Below the pieces are notes generated by a model. It saw only the letters and a program-made list of their open reading frames with translations, was not told where the DNA came from and searched no databases. A program made the translations under genes and the position numbers. From Streptosporangiales bacterium (GTDB taxonomy: Bacteria; Actinomycetota; Actinomycetes; Streptosporangiales; WHST01): DNA of 64,000 nt. This document shows, in pieces, positions 49,939-58,403 of this stretch (the stretch's first letter is position 1; each line of letters begins with the position of its first letter). Location: the NCBI GenBank assembly GCA_009379955.1, contig WHST01000017.1, positions 1 through 64,000 on the forward strand. Reading direction: 5' to 3'.

Positions 49939-51569
49939 GGCTGCGCTCCTGACGTGGACTGGATGCGTGAGCTGCCGTCCTCGACGACCAGGCGCGTGCG
50001 GGTGGACACCGTGCCGCCCGGGTCGGTGACCTGGTTCGCCACCCGGAACTCGGACTGCCACTCGCTCGGGGTGACGGTGCAATGCACGTAGCCGCGTTGC
50101 ACGTTCACGAACCGCACGTGTGGGTTCTCGTCGAGCGTCCGCCGGCCGGACGCGTCGAGGTCGACGCCGTCGCCGCCTGACGAGATCGACGTGCCGGTGA
50201 ACTCCACGCCGACGTTCGGGGACTTCTGGTCGCCGAAGTCCAGTTTCAGGTCCGACGCGATGCTGCGGTGGACGTCGCCGCCGAGTGACACCAGGTTGCG
50301 TACGTGCCGTTCGTGCGCGCCGGCGAGGATGCGCCTGCGGGACGCGGGGTAGCCGTCCCACATGTCCATCGAGTAGCGCGTGCCCGCGCCCTCGAGGGAG
50401 TCGAGCCGGGAGAGCGCGTTCTGCTGTGCCACGACCTTCCATCGCTGGGCGGACCCGGCCAGTCCGGTCAGCAGCCAGTCCTCCTGCTTCTTCCCGGTCA
50501 TCGTCCGCGCCGGGTCCTGCCACGCCGAGCTGTCCTGCTCGACCTGGTCCGACCGGTGCTGCCTGGTGTCGAGGACGTTGAACTGCGCGAGGTCGCCGAA
50601 GGTGAACCTCCGGTAGATCCGCATGTCAGGTCCGGTGGGTAGCTGGGAGAGCCGCAGCGGCATGTGCTCCCAGTGCGCGCGCAGGGCGTTGGCGCGCCGC
50701 AGCAGGAACCGCGCCCAGGGGGTTTCGTCCTTGTCGATCCGCCCGGCCCAGTTGTCCACGACCTCGTGATCGTCGATCGTGACGATCCACGGAGCGATCG
50801 CATGCGCGGCCTGCAGGTCGGGGTCGCTCTTGAACAGCGCGTACTGGTCGCGGTACTGGTCCAGGGTCTCCGTCTCGACCATGCTCGGGAACGCGAGCCG
50901 CGACGGCACCGCGACGTCGCGCGCCACGTCCGGCCGCACGCCGTACTCGTAGATGTAGTCGCCGAGGTGCAGGATCACGTCGAGGTCCTGTCGGGCCATG
51001 TCGGCGTACGCGGTGTAGTGGCCGGCGGTCCACGACTGGCAGGAGGCGAACGCGAACGCCAGGCGGTCCAACGGTGCGCCGTCCGCCGGCGCAGTCCTGG
51101 TGCGCCCGACGGGGCTGATCTCCCCACCCGCGTTGAACCGGTAGAAGTAGTCCCGGCCCGGACGCAGGCCGCGCACGTCGACGTGCACCGCGTGGGTCGA
51201 CTCGGGTCGCGCCTGCGCGGTCCCCGACTTCACGATCGTGCCGAAGCGTTCGTCCTCGGCGACCTGCCACAAGACCGGCACCGCCTCGTACTCCATGCCG
51301 CCGAACGGGGCGAGCGGTTCGGGGGCGAGCCGGGTCCAGATCACGACCGCGTTCGACAGCGGGTCTCCGGAGGCGATGCCGAGGCCGAACGGGTTCCCGC
51401 GCAGTTTGCTGCCCGGTCGCGGTGCGGCGTGGTCCCGCGCGATGCCGAGCAGGTCGGGGGTGAGTGCCGCGGCGGCCGCGGCGCCCGTGAAGGTGAGGAA
51501 CCGCCTGCGGGTGGCGACGATCCCCTCGAGTCGGTCAGGTGTGCTCAGGACGGATCGTCGCGTGCGCAT
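49935..51569 (-). CDS. phoD: PhoD-type alkaline phosphatase/phosphodiesterase, copy 1 (Tat-exported)
   Basis: 544 residues from ATG at 51569; a TTG at 51575 is the alternative. Twin-arginine signal TRRRFLTFTGAAAAAA. N-terminal PhoD domain (GIASGDPLSNAVVIWTRLAPEPL, DYFYRFNAGGEISPVGRTRTAP) then the metallophosphatase: FASCQSWTAG, HLGDYIYEYG, TIDDHEVVDNWAG, LGGDVHRSIASDL. Metal sites (Fe/Ca in PhoD) look complete. Releases phosphate from esters outside the membrane. 132 bases separate it from discoidin copy 2; no clear PHO box was found there. Confidence 0.93.
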   Translation of the reverse strand: MRTRRSVLSTPDRLEGIVATRRRFLTFTGAAAAAALTPDLLGIARDHAAPRPGSKLRGNPFGLGIASGDPLSNAVVIWTRLAPEPLAPFGGMEYEAVPVLWQVAEDERFGTIVKSGTAQARPESTHAVHVDVRGLRPGRDYFYRFNAGGEISPVGRTRTAPADGAPLDRLAFAFASCQSWTAGHYTAYADMARQDLDVILHLGDYIYEYGVRPDVARDVAVPSRLAFPSMVETETLDQYRDQYALFKSDPDLQAAHAIAPWIVTIDDHEVVDNWAGRIDKDETPWARFLLRRANALRAHWEHMPLRLSQLPTGPDMRIYRRFTFGDLAQFNVLDTRQHRSDQVEQDSSAWQDPARTMTGKKQEDWLLTGLAGSAQRWKVVAQQNALSRLDSLEGAGTRYSMDMWDGYPASRRRILAGAHERHVRNLVSLGGDVHRSIASDLKLDFGDQKSPNVGVEFTGTSISSGGDGVDLDASGRRTLDENPHVRFVNVQRGYVHCTVTPSEWQSEFRVANQVTDPGGTVSTRTRLVVEDGSSRIQSTSGAQP

Positions 51570-51707
51570 ATTCAAAATAGTTCGGGATATCGCTAAATGG
51601 CGTTCATCGATCTCCAGGCCCGAGAGTGAACGCTGGGATCAGGGCAGGCAAACGAGTGCGTTGCGCGCGAATGATGAAGAAAGTCGAGATGAAGAGCGGC
51701 CGACGTT

Positions 51708-52565
51708 CTATCCGGCCGGAGGTGGTCCGCCGAGGTACGCCTCGATCTCGCGGATCCGCGAGAGGCCGTGATCGACGGAGTCCAGCGCCACGATCTCCAC
51801 CTTCGCGGCCTCGACGTCGGGGAAGGTGGACGACACGAACGCCGCGGTGTTGCCCCGTACCTCCGCCACGGTCCGCCACGCGCCGTCGCTCGTCTCGACC
51901 CGCACGTCCCAGGCGGACAGGCCCTGGGTCTCGTGGGTGTACATGTCCAGCCGGTTCATCCACGCCGGCTCCGGCAGCGTCACGGTGTACGTGTCGGGGA
52001 ACTCGCCGAAGGTGTCGGAGCTCCACGCGGCCGATGTCGACCAGGCGTGGTCCCCGTCGACCGCACCACAGGGATCGAACGCGGTCTCGGCCGTCACGTA
52101 CGTGGAGGACGGGTCCGCCTGCTCGCCCAGGAGCAGGTTGTCGCCCGGGGCCCTCGCCGGCGGCGCGGTGACCGTGATCGGGACCACCAGGTCCTGTCCG
52201 GCGGAGTCGAGGGTGACGTCATAGCGCCCCGGCTCGGTGCCGTACGGCGCCTCGACCGTCAGGGGTGCGGTCACCGTGGTGCCCGCGGGCACGTAGCTGG
52301 AGAACATGGCACGGGACAGCTCCAGTGGACGGTCGGCCCGCAGGAACGTGTCGGCGTAGACCGCCTCGTCGCCGGTGTTGGTCATGCCGAGGGTGACGGG
52401 CGGTGCCGGTAGGCAGGGCAGGCCGGCCAGGATCTCCTGCCGGTCGGGCGTGGCGGAGAGCTCGATCGGCGACGACTCCGACGCATGCGCGAGGCCCGCC
52501 GGCGCCACGAGCAGTGCGGTGGCCAACGCGACGATCGCCGCCCTGACGCCCGGATGCATGGTCAT
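51708..52565 (-). CDS. Secreted two-domain protein with discoidin-like C-terminus, copy 2
   Basis: 285 residues from ATG at 52565 with GAGGAGA ribosome-binding site. Signal peptide about 1-28 (ALATALLVAPAGLAHA). Same two domains as 49102-49938 (AGLPCLPAPPVTLGMTNTGDEAVYADTF; SPGDNLLLGEQADPSSTYVT; MNRLDMYTHETQG; SRIREIEAYLGG), with both Cys kept. Starts 10 bases after the phoD copy 2 stop, so the two form one unit, mirroring the phoD copy 1 pair. Confidence 0.82.
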   Translation of the reverse strand: MTMHPGVRAAIVALATALLVAPAGLAHASESSPIELSATPDRQEILAGLPCLPAPPVTLGMTNTGDEAVYADTFLRADRPLELSRAMFSSYVPAGTTVTAPLTVEAPYGTEPGRYDVTLDSAGQDLVVPITVTAPPARAPGDNLLLGEQADPSSTYVTAETAFDPCGAVDGDHAWSTSAAWSSDTFGEFPDTYTVTLPEPAWMNRLDMYTHETQGLSAWDVRVETSDGAWRTVAEVRGNTAAFVSSTFPDVEAAKVEIVALDSVDHGLSRIREIEAYLGGPPPAG

Positions 52566-52575
52566 GGCGGTCTCC

Positions 52576-54180
52576 TCACACGGTGCGGATCTGCGGCTGC
52601 CCGTCCTCGACGACCAGGCGGATGCGGGTGGACAACGTCCCGCCGGGATCGGTGATGAAGTCCGCGACCCGGTACTCCGACTCCCACTCCCGCGGAGTGA
52701 CCGTGCAGTTCACGTAGCCGCGCTGCACGTTGACGTACTTCACGTGCGGGTTCTCTGCGAGCGTCACGCGGGCGGCCGCGTCGAGGTCGACGCCGTCGCC
52801 GCCGGACGAGATCGAGGTGCCGGTGAACTCGACACCCACGCGGGGCGAGGCCGGGTCGTCGAAGTCCAGCTTGAGATCCGAGGCGATGCTGCGGTGCGCG
52901 TCGCCGCCGATGGACACCAGGTTGCGCACCTCACGCTCGTACACGCCGGTGAGCACGCGGTCGCGGGACGCCGGGTAGCCGTCCCACCTGTCGATGCCGA
53001 GACGCAGACCCGGGCCGGGAAGTGAGTCGAGCCTGGCCATCGAGTTCTGCTGCGCGATGACGTTCCACCGGCGCCTCGACCCGCCGAGCCCGTCGAGGAG
53101 CCAGGCCTCCTGCTTCGCCCCGGTGAACGTCCGTGCCGGGTCCTCGAACCCCGGGTCGTCCTGCTCGAGGATGCGCGTGCGGTACTGCCTGGTGTCCATG
53201 ACGTTGAGCCGCAGCAGGTCGCCGAAGTCGAACCTGCGGTAGATCTGCATGTCGGGGCCGACCGGCCGCTGCGCCCGCCGGAGCGGCATGTGCTCCCAGT
53301 GGGCGCGCAGGGCGTTGGCGCGCCGGATCATGAACGTCTCCCAGGGCTCGCCGTCCTCGTCGAACATGCCGGCCCAGTTCTCCGCGACCTCGTGGTCGTC
53401 GATCGTGACGATCCACGGGGCGACCCGGTGCGCGGCCTGGAGATCGGGATCGGCCATGAAAAGCGCGTACTGGTCGCGGTACTGGTCCAGGGTGCGCGTC
53501 TCGACGACGTTCGGGAAGGTGAGCCGGGACGGGATCTCGACGTTGCGCGCGACGTCGGGCCGCACTCCGAACTCGTAGATGTAGTCGCCCAGGTGGACGA
53601 TCACGTCGTTGTCGTATCCGGCGACGTCGGCGTACGCGGTGTAGAAGCCCGAGGTCCACGACTGGCACGAGACGAACGCGAACTTCATGCGGCGCAGGTG
53701 CGCGCCCGCCGGTGGTGCGGTCCTGGTGCGCCCGACCGGGCTGATCTCGCCGCCCGCCTCGAACCGGTAGAAGTAGTCCCGGCTCGGGCGGAGGCCGCGC
53801 ACGTCGACGTGCACCGCGTGGGTCACCTCGGGCTCGGCACGGGTGCTGCCGGACCTCACGACCTTGCGGAAGCGCTCGTCCTCGGCGACCTGCCATCTGA
53901 CCCGCACCGGCTCGTAGTCCATGCCGCCGAACGGCGCGAGCGGGTCGAGCGCCAGCCGCGTCCAGATCACCACCGCGTCGGGGAGCGGGTCGCCCGACGA
54001 GACGCCGAGGGTGAACGGGTAGCCGCTCGACCGGCCCGGCCGTGGAGCCGCGCGGGCCTCCTCGATGCCGAGCAGGTCGGTGTTGAGCGCCAGGGCGGCG
54101 GCGGCACCGGTGAGGGTGAGGAAACGCCTGCGGGTGGCGACGATTCCCGCGCTTCGGGCACCGGGGCTGAGGGGGTCCAC
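52576..54180 (-). CDS. phoD: PhoD-type alkaline phosphatase/phosphodiesterase, copy 2 (Tat-exported)
   Basis: 534 residues from GTG at 54180. Tat signal ATRRRFLTLTGAAAALA. Very similar to copy 1 over the whole length: GVSSGDPLPDAVVIWTRLALDPLAPFGGMDYE, FVSCQSWTSG, HLGDYIYEFGVRPDVARN, TIDDHEVAENWAG, IGGDAHRSIASDL. Metal and active-site residues appear intact (GGDAH instead of GGDVH). Starts 12 bases after the PHP gene stop and ends 10 bases before its discoidin-like partner, so co-transcribed. Confidence 0.93.
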   Translation of the reverse strand: MDPLSPGARSAGIVATRRRFLTLTGAAAALALNTDLLGIEEARAAPRPGRSSGYPFTLGVSSGDPLPDAVVIWTRLALDPLAPFGGMDYEPVRVRWQVAEDERFRKVVRSGSTRAEPEVTHAVHVDVRGLRPSRDYFYRFEAGGEISPVGRTRTAPPAGAHLRRMKFAFVSCQSWTSGFYTAYADVAGYDNDVIVHLGDYIYEFGVRPDVARNVEIPSRLTFPNVVETRTLDQYRDQYALFMADPDLQAAHRVAPWIVTIDDHEVAENWAGMFDEDGEPWETFMIRRANALRAHWEHMPLRRAQRPVGPDMQIYRRFDFGDLLRLNVMDTRQYRTRILEQDDPGFEDPARTFTGAKQEAWLLDGLGGSRRRWNVIAQQNSMARLDSLPGPGLRLGIDRWDGYPASRDRVLTGVYEREVRNLVSIGGDAHRSIASDLKLDFDDPASPRVGVEFTGTSISSGGDGVDLDAAARVTLAENPHVKYVNVQRGYVNCTVTPREWESEYRVADFITDPGGTLSTRIRLVVEDGQPQIRTV

Positions 54181-54192
54181 GGGGTGCCCCGG

Positions 54193-55689
54193 TCAGCCGA
54201 GGAAGATCGGGTTGGTGAACGCGACCATCGTGTCCGGCGTCGTCGGCGTCGGCACGGGTCGGCGCACCTCGGCACGGACGTACGCCGACTGCTGCGGCGT
54301 CGTGGTCCACGTGACGGTCTGCTCGGCGGCGTCGGCGAGGGTGAACTGCGCGAGCTGCCCCTCGTCGGTGAGGATCCTGACGACGCCTGCGGTGACGCCG
54401 CGGACGGTCAGCTCGACCGTGACCTTCGCGTCCCCGCGGGCGCGTAGCCGCTCGCCGATGCCGGCCGTACGTCCCTCCGCCGTCGCGCCGAACGTCAGCC
54501 CGACGCTCGCGGACTCCGCGACGTACACGTGGCCCGCGCGGATGCCGGAGAGGATCGCGTCGCGACGCAGGCCCGAGGCGAGCACGACGTTCTGCGGGAG
54601 CCCGACGACCTGGGTGTCGTTGTGCGAGTCGCTGTCACCGACGGCGGGAGTCCACCGGCCGCCGCGCCGCGCCGACGTGACGAGGGTGCCGTCCCACTCG
54701 TACAGCGAGACCTCGTCGTCGGCGGTCCACGGGCCGTTCCACACCTCGATCGCGTCGAAGTCCTCGAAGCCGAACTTCCACGAGCACCCGACGAACGGGC
54801 AGTGCGGGTGCGCGGCGATCGCGAGCGCACCCTGCCGGTGGATCTGGCGCAGGAAGCGGGGAAGTGCGTCGTCGACCGAGCGGTAGCGCCAGTCGATCCA
54901 GGTGCCGGGCTCCAGCCCGGCGGCGACGTAGTGCCCGTTGCGCGTCGTGATCTCCTCGCCGTCGATGATCAGGAGGTCATCGGATGCGTGGTGACCCCAG
55001 ATGCCCGCGGCGCTGGAGGTGTTGTGCTCGCTGGAGTTGACGAAGTCGAGGCCGGCTTCCTTCGCCGCGGCGACGAGCTGGGCCGGCTCCCACCGTCCGT
55101 CGGAGTGCTGCGTGTGCAGGTGCAGGTCGCCGCGGTACCAGTCCTTCCCGCGTCCCTTCGCCTCGCGCGGCGCATGGCTCGGGACGAACGGCTCGCCCGG
55201 CGTACCCCTGCGCAACGTGATCTCGACCTTGTACGTGAGGCCCTGCGGCGCCACCGTGTACGGCCCGAGGACGACGTGCCAGGTGCCCTGCCGGACGGGC
55301 CCCGGCAGGTAGCCGGGCGTCGCCTCGGTCGCGCTGATCGTGAACGAGTCGCGGAAGCCGCCGGACCACCCGCGGAAGCCCTTGGCGTCGGCGAGCTCGT
55401 GGCCGCTCTCGTCGAAGACGCCGATGTCGAGCGCGTTCCCCTGCTCGCCCGGCGGCACCGTCGGCTTGTCGTACGAGTACGTCACCGCGATCTCGCGGAT
55501 GCCCGCCGGTACCCGCACCGGGAGGTACACCCAGTCGGCGACGCCGCGGTCGAGCGTGCCCTCGACGACGCGGGTCTCCTCGTCCGCCTGGTCGGCGAAC
55601 GCGAAGCCGACAGGGTCGAGCACGACGATCGCGCCGGCCGTGCCGGCGGCGACGAGGAACTGGCGTCGGTCGATCGGTGTCGAAGGCAT
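54193..55689 (-). CDS. CehA/McbA-type PHP phosphoesterase, Tat-exported
   Basis: 498 residues from ATG at 55689 (GGGGAG 7 bases upstream). Twin-arginine signal DRRQFLVAAGTAGAIVVL. A beta-rich N-terminal domain (about 40-180), then the PHP hydrolase: DLHLHTQHSDG with the metal-binding His190 and His192, FVNSSEHNTSS, AIAAHPHCPFVG and VGDSDSHND; a C-terminal beta domain follows. CehA/McbA proteins hydrolyse carbamates, but many in this family are uncharacterised phosphoesterases. Operon with phoD copy 2 downstream points to phosphate release. Confidence 0.9.
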   Translation of the reverse strand: MPSTPIDRRQFLVAAGTAGAIVVLDPVGFAFADQADEETRVVEGTLDRGVADWVYLPVRVPAGIREIAVTYSYDKPTVPPGEQGNALDIGVFDESGHELADAKGFRGWSGGFRDSFTISATEATPGYLPGPVRQGTWHVVLGPYTVAPQGLTYKVEITLRRGTPGEPFVPSHAPREAKGRGKDWYRGDLHLHTQHSDGRWEPAQLVAAAKEAGLDFVNSSEHNTSSAAGIWGHHASDDLLIIDGEEITTRNGHYVAAGLEPGTWIDWRYRSVDDALPRFLRQIHRQGALAIAAHPHCPFVGCSWKFGFEDFDAIEVWNGPWTADDEVSLYEWDGTLVTSARRGGRWTPAVGDSDSHNDTQVVGLPQNVVLASGLRRDAILSGIRAGHVYVAESASVGLTFGATAEGRTAGIGERLRARGDAKVTVELTVRGVTAGVVRILTDEGQLAQFTLADAAEQTVTWTTTPQQSAYVRAEVRRPVPTPTTPDTMVAFTNPIFLG

Positions 55690-55701
55690 GCGCTGCTCCC
55701 C

Positions 55702-55746
55702 GTCGGCCGGACACACTCGGACGCGGTCCAAGAGTGTCCGGCCGAC
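55702..55746 (-). terminator. Strong hairpin between phoD copy 3 and the PHP gene
   Basis: Perfect 13-bp stem (55702-55714 with 55734-55746) and a 19-base loop, in the 98-base gap. It lies 41 bases past the phoD copy 3 stop and just ahead of the PHP ribosome-binding site, so it can lower read-through. Confidence 0.65.
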
Positions 55747-55787
55747 TGTCGGTTGGCGAGACGTACGACGATGCGTAGCGAACGGCG

Positions 55788-57485
55788 TCAGGGCCGCTTC
55801 GTCTCCCATGCGATCGTGCGCTCGATCTCTGCGCGGTCGCTGCCCAGAGTGCGGTTGGTCGACGGCGGCCGGTCGTACGTCTGGTGGACGCCCGGCGTAC
55901 CGTCCTCGATCGCGAACGTCGCCCGCGTGAACGCCGCCGCGCCCTGTTCCTGGACGTACGGCAGGCACCGGAAGTCGGACGACATCTCGCCGGGCGTGAC
56001 CGTCGTCCGGATGTACCCGCGGAGGTTGTTGTAGAACTTCAGGTGCGGGTTGATGGTGAGGTACGGGTGGTCCGAGGGAATGGAGTCCGCACCGTTCCCG
56101 CCCGAGGTGATCGAGCTGCAGACGAGTTCGGAGCCGACCGTGTGCGAGTCCGGGTCGTCGTAGTCCGCCTTGAGATCGCTTGCCCAGTGCGCGTGTACGT
56201 CACCGGTGAGGACGACGGGATTGCGCACCTTCGCGTCCAGCCATCCGCTGGTGATCCGCTCGCGCGAGGCGACGTAGCCGTCCCAGGAGTCCATGCTCGT
56301 GCGGTGCACGGGCCCGGCGTCGGCGTCGCGCTGGGCGAAGAACACCTGCTGCCCGAGCACGTCCCACCGCGCACGCGATCGGCGGAAGCCGTCGAGCAGC
56401 CACTTCTCCTGCTCACCGCCCGTGATCGAACGCTTCGGGTCGACCGCCGCGGGGCAGTCGTTCTGGTACCCGTCGCCGCATCCCTGATCGTCCCTGAACT
56501 GCCGCGTGTCCATCATGTGGAACGTGGCGAGTCGCCCCCAGCCGCCGCGACGGTAGATCTGGATGTTCGGGCCGTTCGGGATCGAGGTCCGGCGCAGTGG
56601 CATGTTCTCGTAGTACGCCTTGAACGCCGCGGTACGCCGCTGCAGGAACGTCGGCTGGTCGACGGGGTTCTCCGGGATCTCGTCCGCCCAGTTGTTGTCG
56701 ACCTCGTGGTCGTCGAAGACGACGAGCCATGGCGCCGCCGCGTGGGCCGCCTGCAGGTCCACGTCCGCCTTGTACTGGGCGTGTCGCTGGCGGTAGTTGG
56801 CGAGCGTGACCGTCTCCGGGCCCTCGTGGTCGCGGACGTTGCCGCCTGGGGCGACGTACTCGCCGGCCTTGTACTCGTACTGGTAGTCGCCGAGGTGCAG
56901 CACGATGTCCGGGTCGTCGGCGGCGAGTGCGCGGTACGCGTCGAAGAAGCCGTGCTCGTACTGCGAGCACGAGACGACCGCCAGGTGCAGCTTCGACACC
57001 ATGACGTCGCGCGCCGGTGCCGTGCGCGTACGAGCGACCGGCGAGACGTACGAGCCGGCCTTGAAGCGGTACCAGTAATGCCGGTGCGGCGCCAGGTCGT
57101 CGACCTCGACGTGCACGCTGTGCGCGTGTTCCGGCCGGGCCTGGGTGACGCCCTTGCGGACGATCTGCCGCATCCGCTCGTCCTTCGCGACCTGCCACTC
57201 CACCGAGACCGTCCGGTTCGGCATGCCACCGAGCCCGTCGTCGGCGAGCGGCTCGGGAGCGAGGCGCGTCCACAGCACGACACCGTCGCTCGTCGGGTCA
57301 CCCGACGCGACGCCGAGGGTGAAGGGATCCTTGCTCAACGTGCCGCCGGCGGGCGAGGACGGCGCTGCCGCCGCGTCGTCCGCCAGGGCGAGGGAACCGG
57401 CGGCGGCCGCGCCGATCGCCGCGGCGCCGGACATCAGCGTCCGTCGCGTCAGCCGTGGCCGGGTGGGTTCATCGCGTTCGTTCAC
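55788..57485 (-). CDS. phoD: PhoD-type alkaline phosphatase/phosphodiesterase, copy 3 (Tat-exported)
   Basis: 565 residues from GTG at 57485 with GAGGAG upstream. Tat signal RLTRRTLMSGAAAIGAAAAGSLALA. More distant from copies 1 and 2: GVASGDPTSDGVVLWTRLAPEPL, VVSCSQYEHGFFDAYR, HLGDYQYEYKAGEYV, FDDHEVDNNWADEIP and LTGDVHAHWASDL. This is the commoner actinomycete PhoD type. It has no discoidin partner. The first gene of the leftward phosphoesterase cluster; its upstream region carries a 13-bp direct repeat. Confidence 0.94.
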   Translation of the reverse strand: MNERDEPTRPRLTRRTLMSGAAAIGAAAAGSLALADDAAAAPSSPAGGTLSKDPFTLGVASGDPTSDGVVLWTRLAPEPLADDGLGGMPNRTVSVEWQVAKDERMRQIVRKGVTQARPEHAHSVHVEVDDLAPHRHYWYRFKAGSYVSPVARTRTAPARDVMVSKLHLAVVSCSQYEHGFFDAYRALAADDPDIVLHLGDYQYEYKAGEYVAPGGNVRDHEGPETVTLANYRQRHAQYKADVDLQAAHAAAPWLVVFDDHEVDNNWADEIPENPVDQPTFLQRRTAAFKAYYENMPLRRTSIPNGPNIQIYRRGGWGRLATFHMMDTRQFRDDQGCGDGYQNDCPAAVDPKRSITGGEQEKWLLDGFRRSRARWDVLGQQVFFAQRDADAGPVHRTSMDSWDGYVASRERITSGWLDAKVRNPVVLTGDVHAHWASDLKADYDDPDSHTVGSELVCSSITSGGNGADSIPSDHPYLTINPHLKFYNNLRGYIRTTVTPGEMSSDFRCLPYVQEQGAAAFTRATFAIEDGTPGVHQTYDRPPSTNRTLGSDRAEIERTIAWETKRP

Positions 57486-57556
57486 GCTCCGTACTCCTCG
57501 CAGTCGACCGACCCCCCGGCCGCGGTCAGCGTCAGCGGCAGGGCTTGCGTGGAGTT

Positions 57557-57701
57557 GGCGAACGCGTGAGTTCTCGGCGTCTGCTTGGTGGCCGGACGAC
57601 GGTGGTCACCCGGTCGTCATCGAAGCGTCGTCACGACGTCGCCCGGGAGGCCCGCTGTTCATCCAACATGCGAGAAGCTGCATTCAACTGGCGAACGCGT
57701 G
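57557..57701. repeat. 13-bp direct repeat between phoD copy 3 and tsaB
   Basis: TGGCGAACGCGTG occurs at 57557-57569 and again at 57689-57701. Both lie in the 259-base gap between divergent phoD and tsaB. They could be regulator-binding half-sites or remnants of a short duplication. Nothing else gene-like is seen in the gap. Confidence 0.7.
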
Positions 57702-57732
57702 GTCGCCGACAGTGACCGGCCGCCGAGGTCGA

Positions 57733-57738
57733 TAGCCT
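57733..57738 (+). promoter_or_regulatory. -10 box (TAGCCT) of tsaB
   Basis: TAGCCT followed by 6 bases and the GTG of tsaB, with no ribosome-binding site. It would give the tsaB-rimI-tsaD unit its own leaderless promoter, which it needs now that it is separated from tsaE. Confidence 0.5.
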
Positions 57739-57744
57739 TTCTTC

Positions 57745-58403
57745 GTGCTGCTTGCCATGGACACCGCGACGCCCGCCGTCACCGTCGCCCTCTACGACGA
57801 CGGCGTGCGCGCCGAGTCGACGGAGATCACCGCGGGCGGCCGGCATGGTGAGCTGCTCGCCCCCGGCATCGCGCGGGTGCTCGCCGAGGCCGGCGCGACG
57901 CCGGCCGACCTCACGGCGATCGCGGTAGGCGTCGGCCCCGGTCCGTTCACCGGCCTGCGGGTCGGTCTCGTCACGGCCCGCGCGATGGGTGACGCCCTGG
58001 GCCTGCCTGTGCACGGCGTCGGCACGCTCGACGTGCTCGCCTGGCAGTCGGCGGCGACCGGGCCGTTCCTCGCGGTCACCGACGCGCGGCGCAGGGAGGT
58101 CTACTGGGCCAGGTACGCCGACGCGCGCACGCCCCGCACCGGCCCGCAGGTGAGCCGACCCGCCGAGATCGCGACGCCCGAGCCCGTGGTGGGCACCGGC
58201 CCCGGTTGTACCCGGACGCGTTCCCGGGCGGCCGGGAGCCGGTGCACCCGTCGGCCGCGTCGCTGGCGGAGCTCGTCGCGTCACGGCTCCGTGCGGGCGA
58301 CCCGCTCCCGCTCCCGCACCCGCTCTACCTGCGCCGGCCCGACGCCCGTACGCCGGGCCCGCGCAAGCGGGTGCTGCCGGACTCGCACCCGGCGCCGCGA
58401 TGA
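57745..58403 (+). CDS. tsaB: TsaB, t6A synthesis subunit, with apparent one-base frameshift
   Basis: ASKHA-fold partner of TsaD in making t6A37 of tRNA. N-terminal part in frame from GTG 57745: LLAMDTATPAVTVALYDDG, GVGPGPFTGLRVGLVTARAMGDAL, LAWQSAATGPFLAVTDARRREVYWARY. After VVGTGPG (to about 58205) the frame turns into Arg-rich nonsense. The real C-terminus (LYPDAFPGGREPVHPSAASL to DSHPAPR) is in the frame starting at 58206 and stops at 58403, overlapping rimI by ATGA. A missing base at 58203-58206 explains this. With it restored the protein is about 219 residues, normal for TsaB. tsaB is usually essential, so a sequencing or assembly error is most likely. Confidence 0.85.

Noticed and set aside
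51576-51707. PHO box (PhoP site) upstream of phoD copy 1
   Set aside because: One GTTCACT-like unit on the minus strand can be found, but no adjacent second direct-repeat unit with the 11-bp spacing, so I do not call it.
43783-57744. Integrative element with integrase or attachment sites
   Set aside because: No integrase, transposase or flanking direct repeat common to both island ends was found; the island is defined by synteny only.
58190-58215. Programmed -1 frameshift in tsaB
   Set aside because: No X-XXY-YYZ slippery heptamer in the right frame and no stimulatory structure next to it; a sequence error is simpler.
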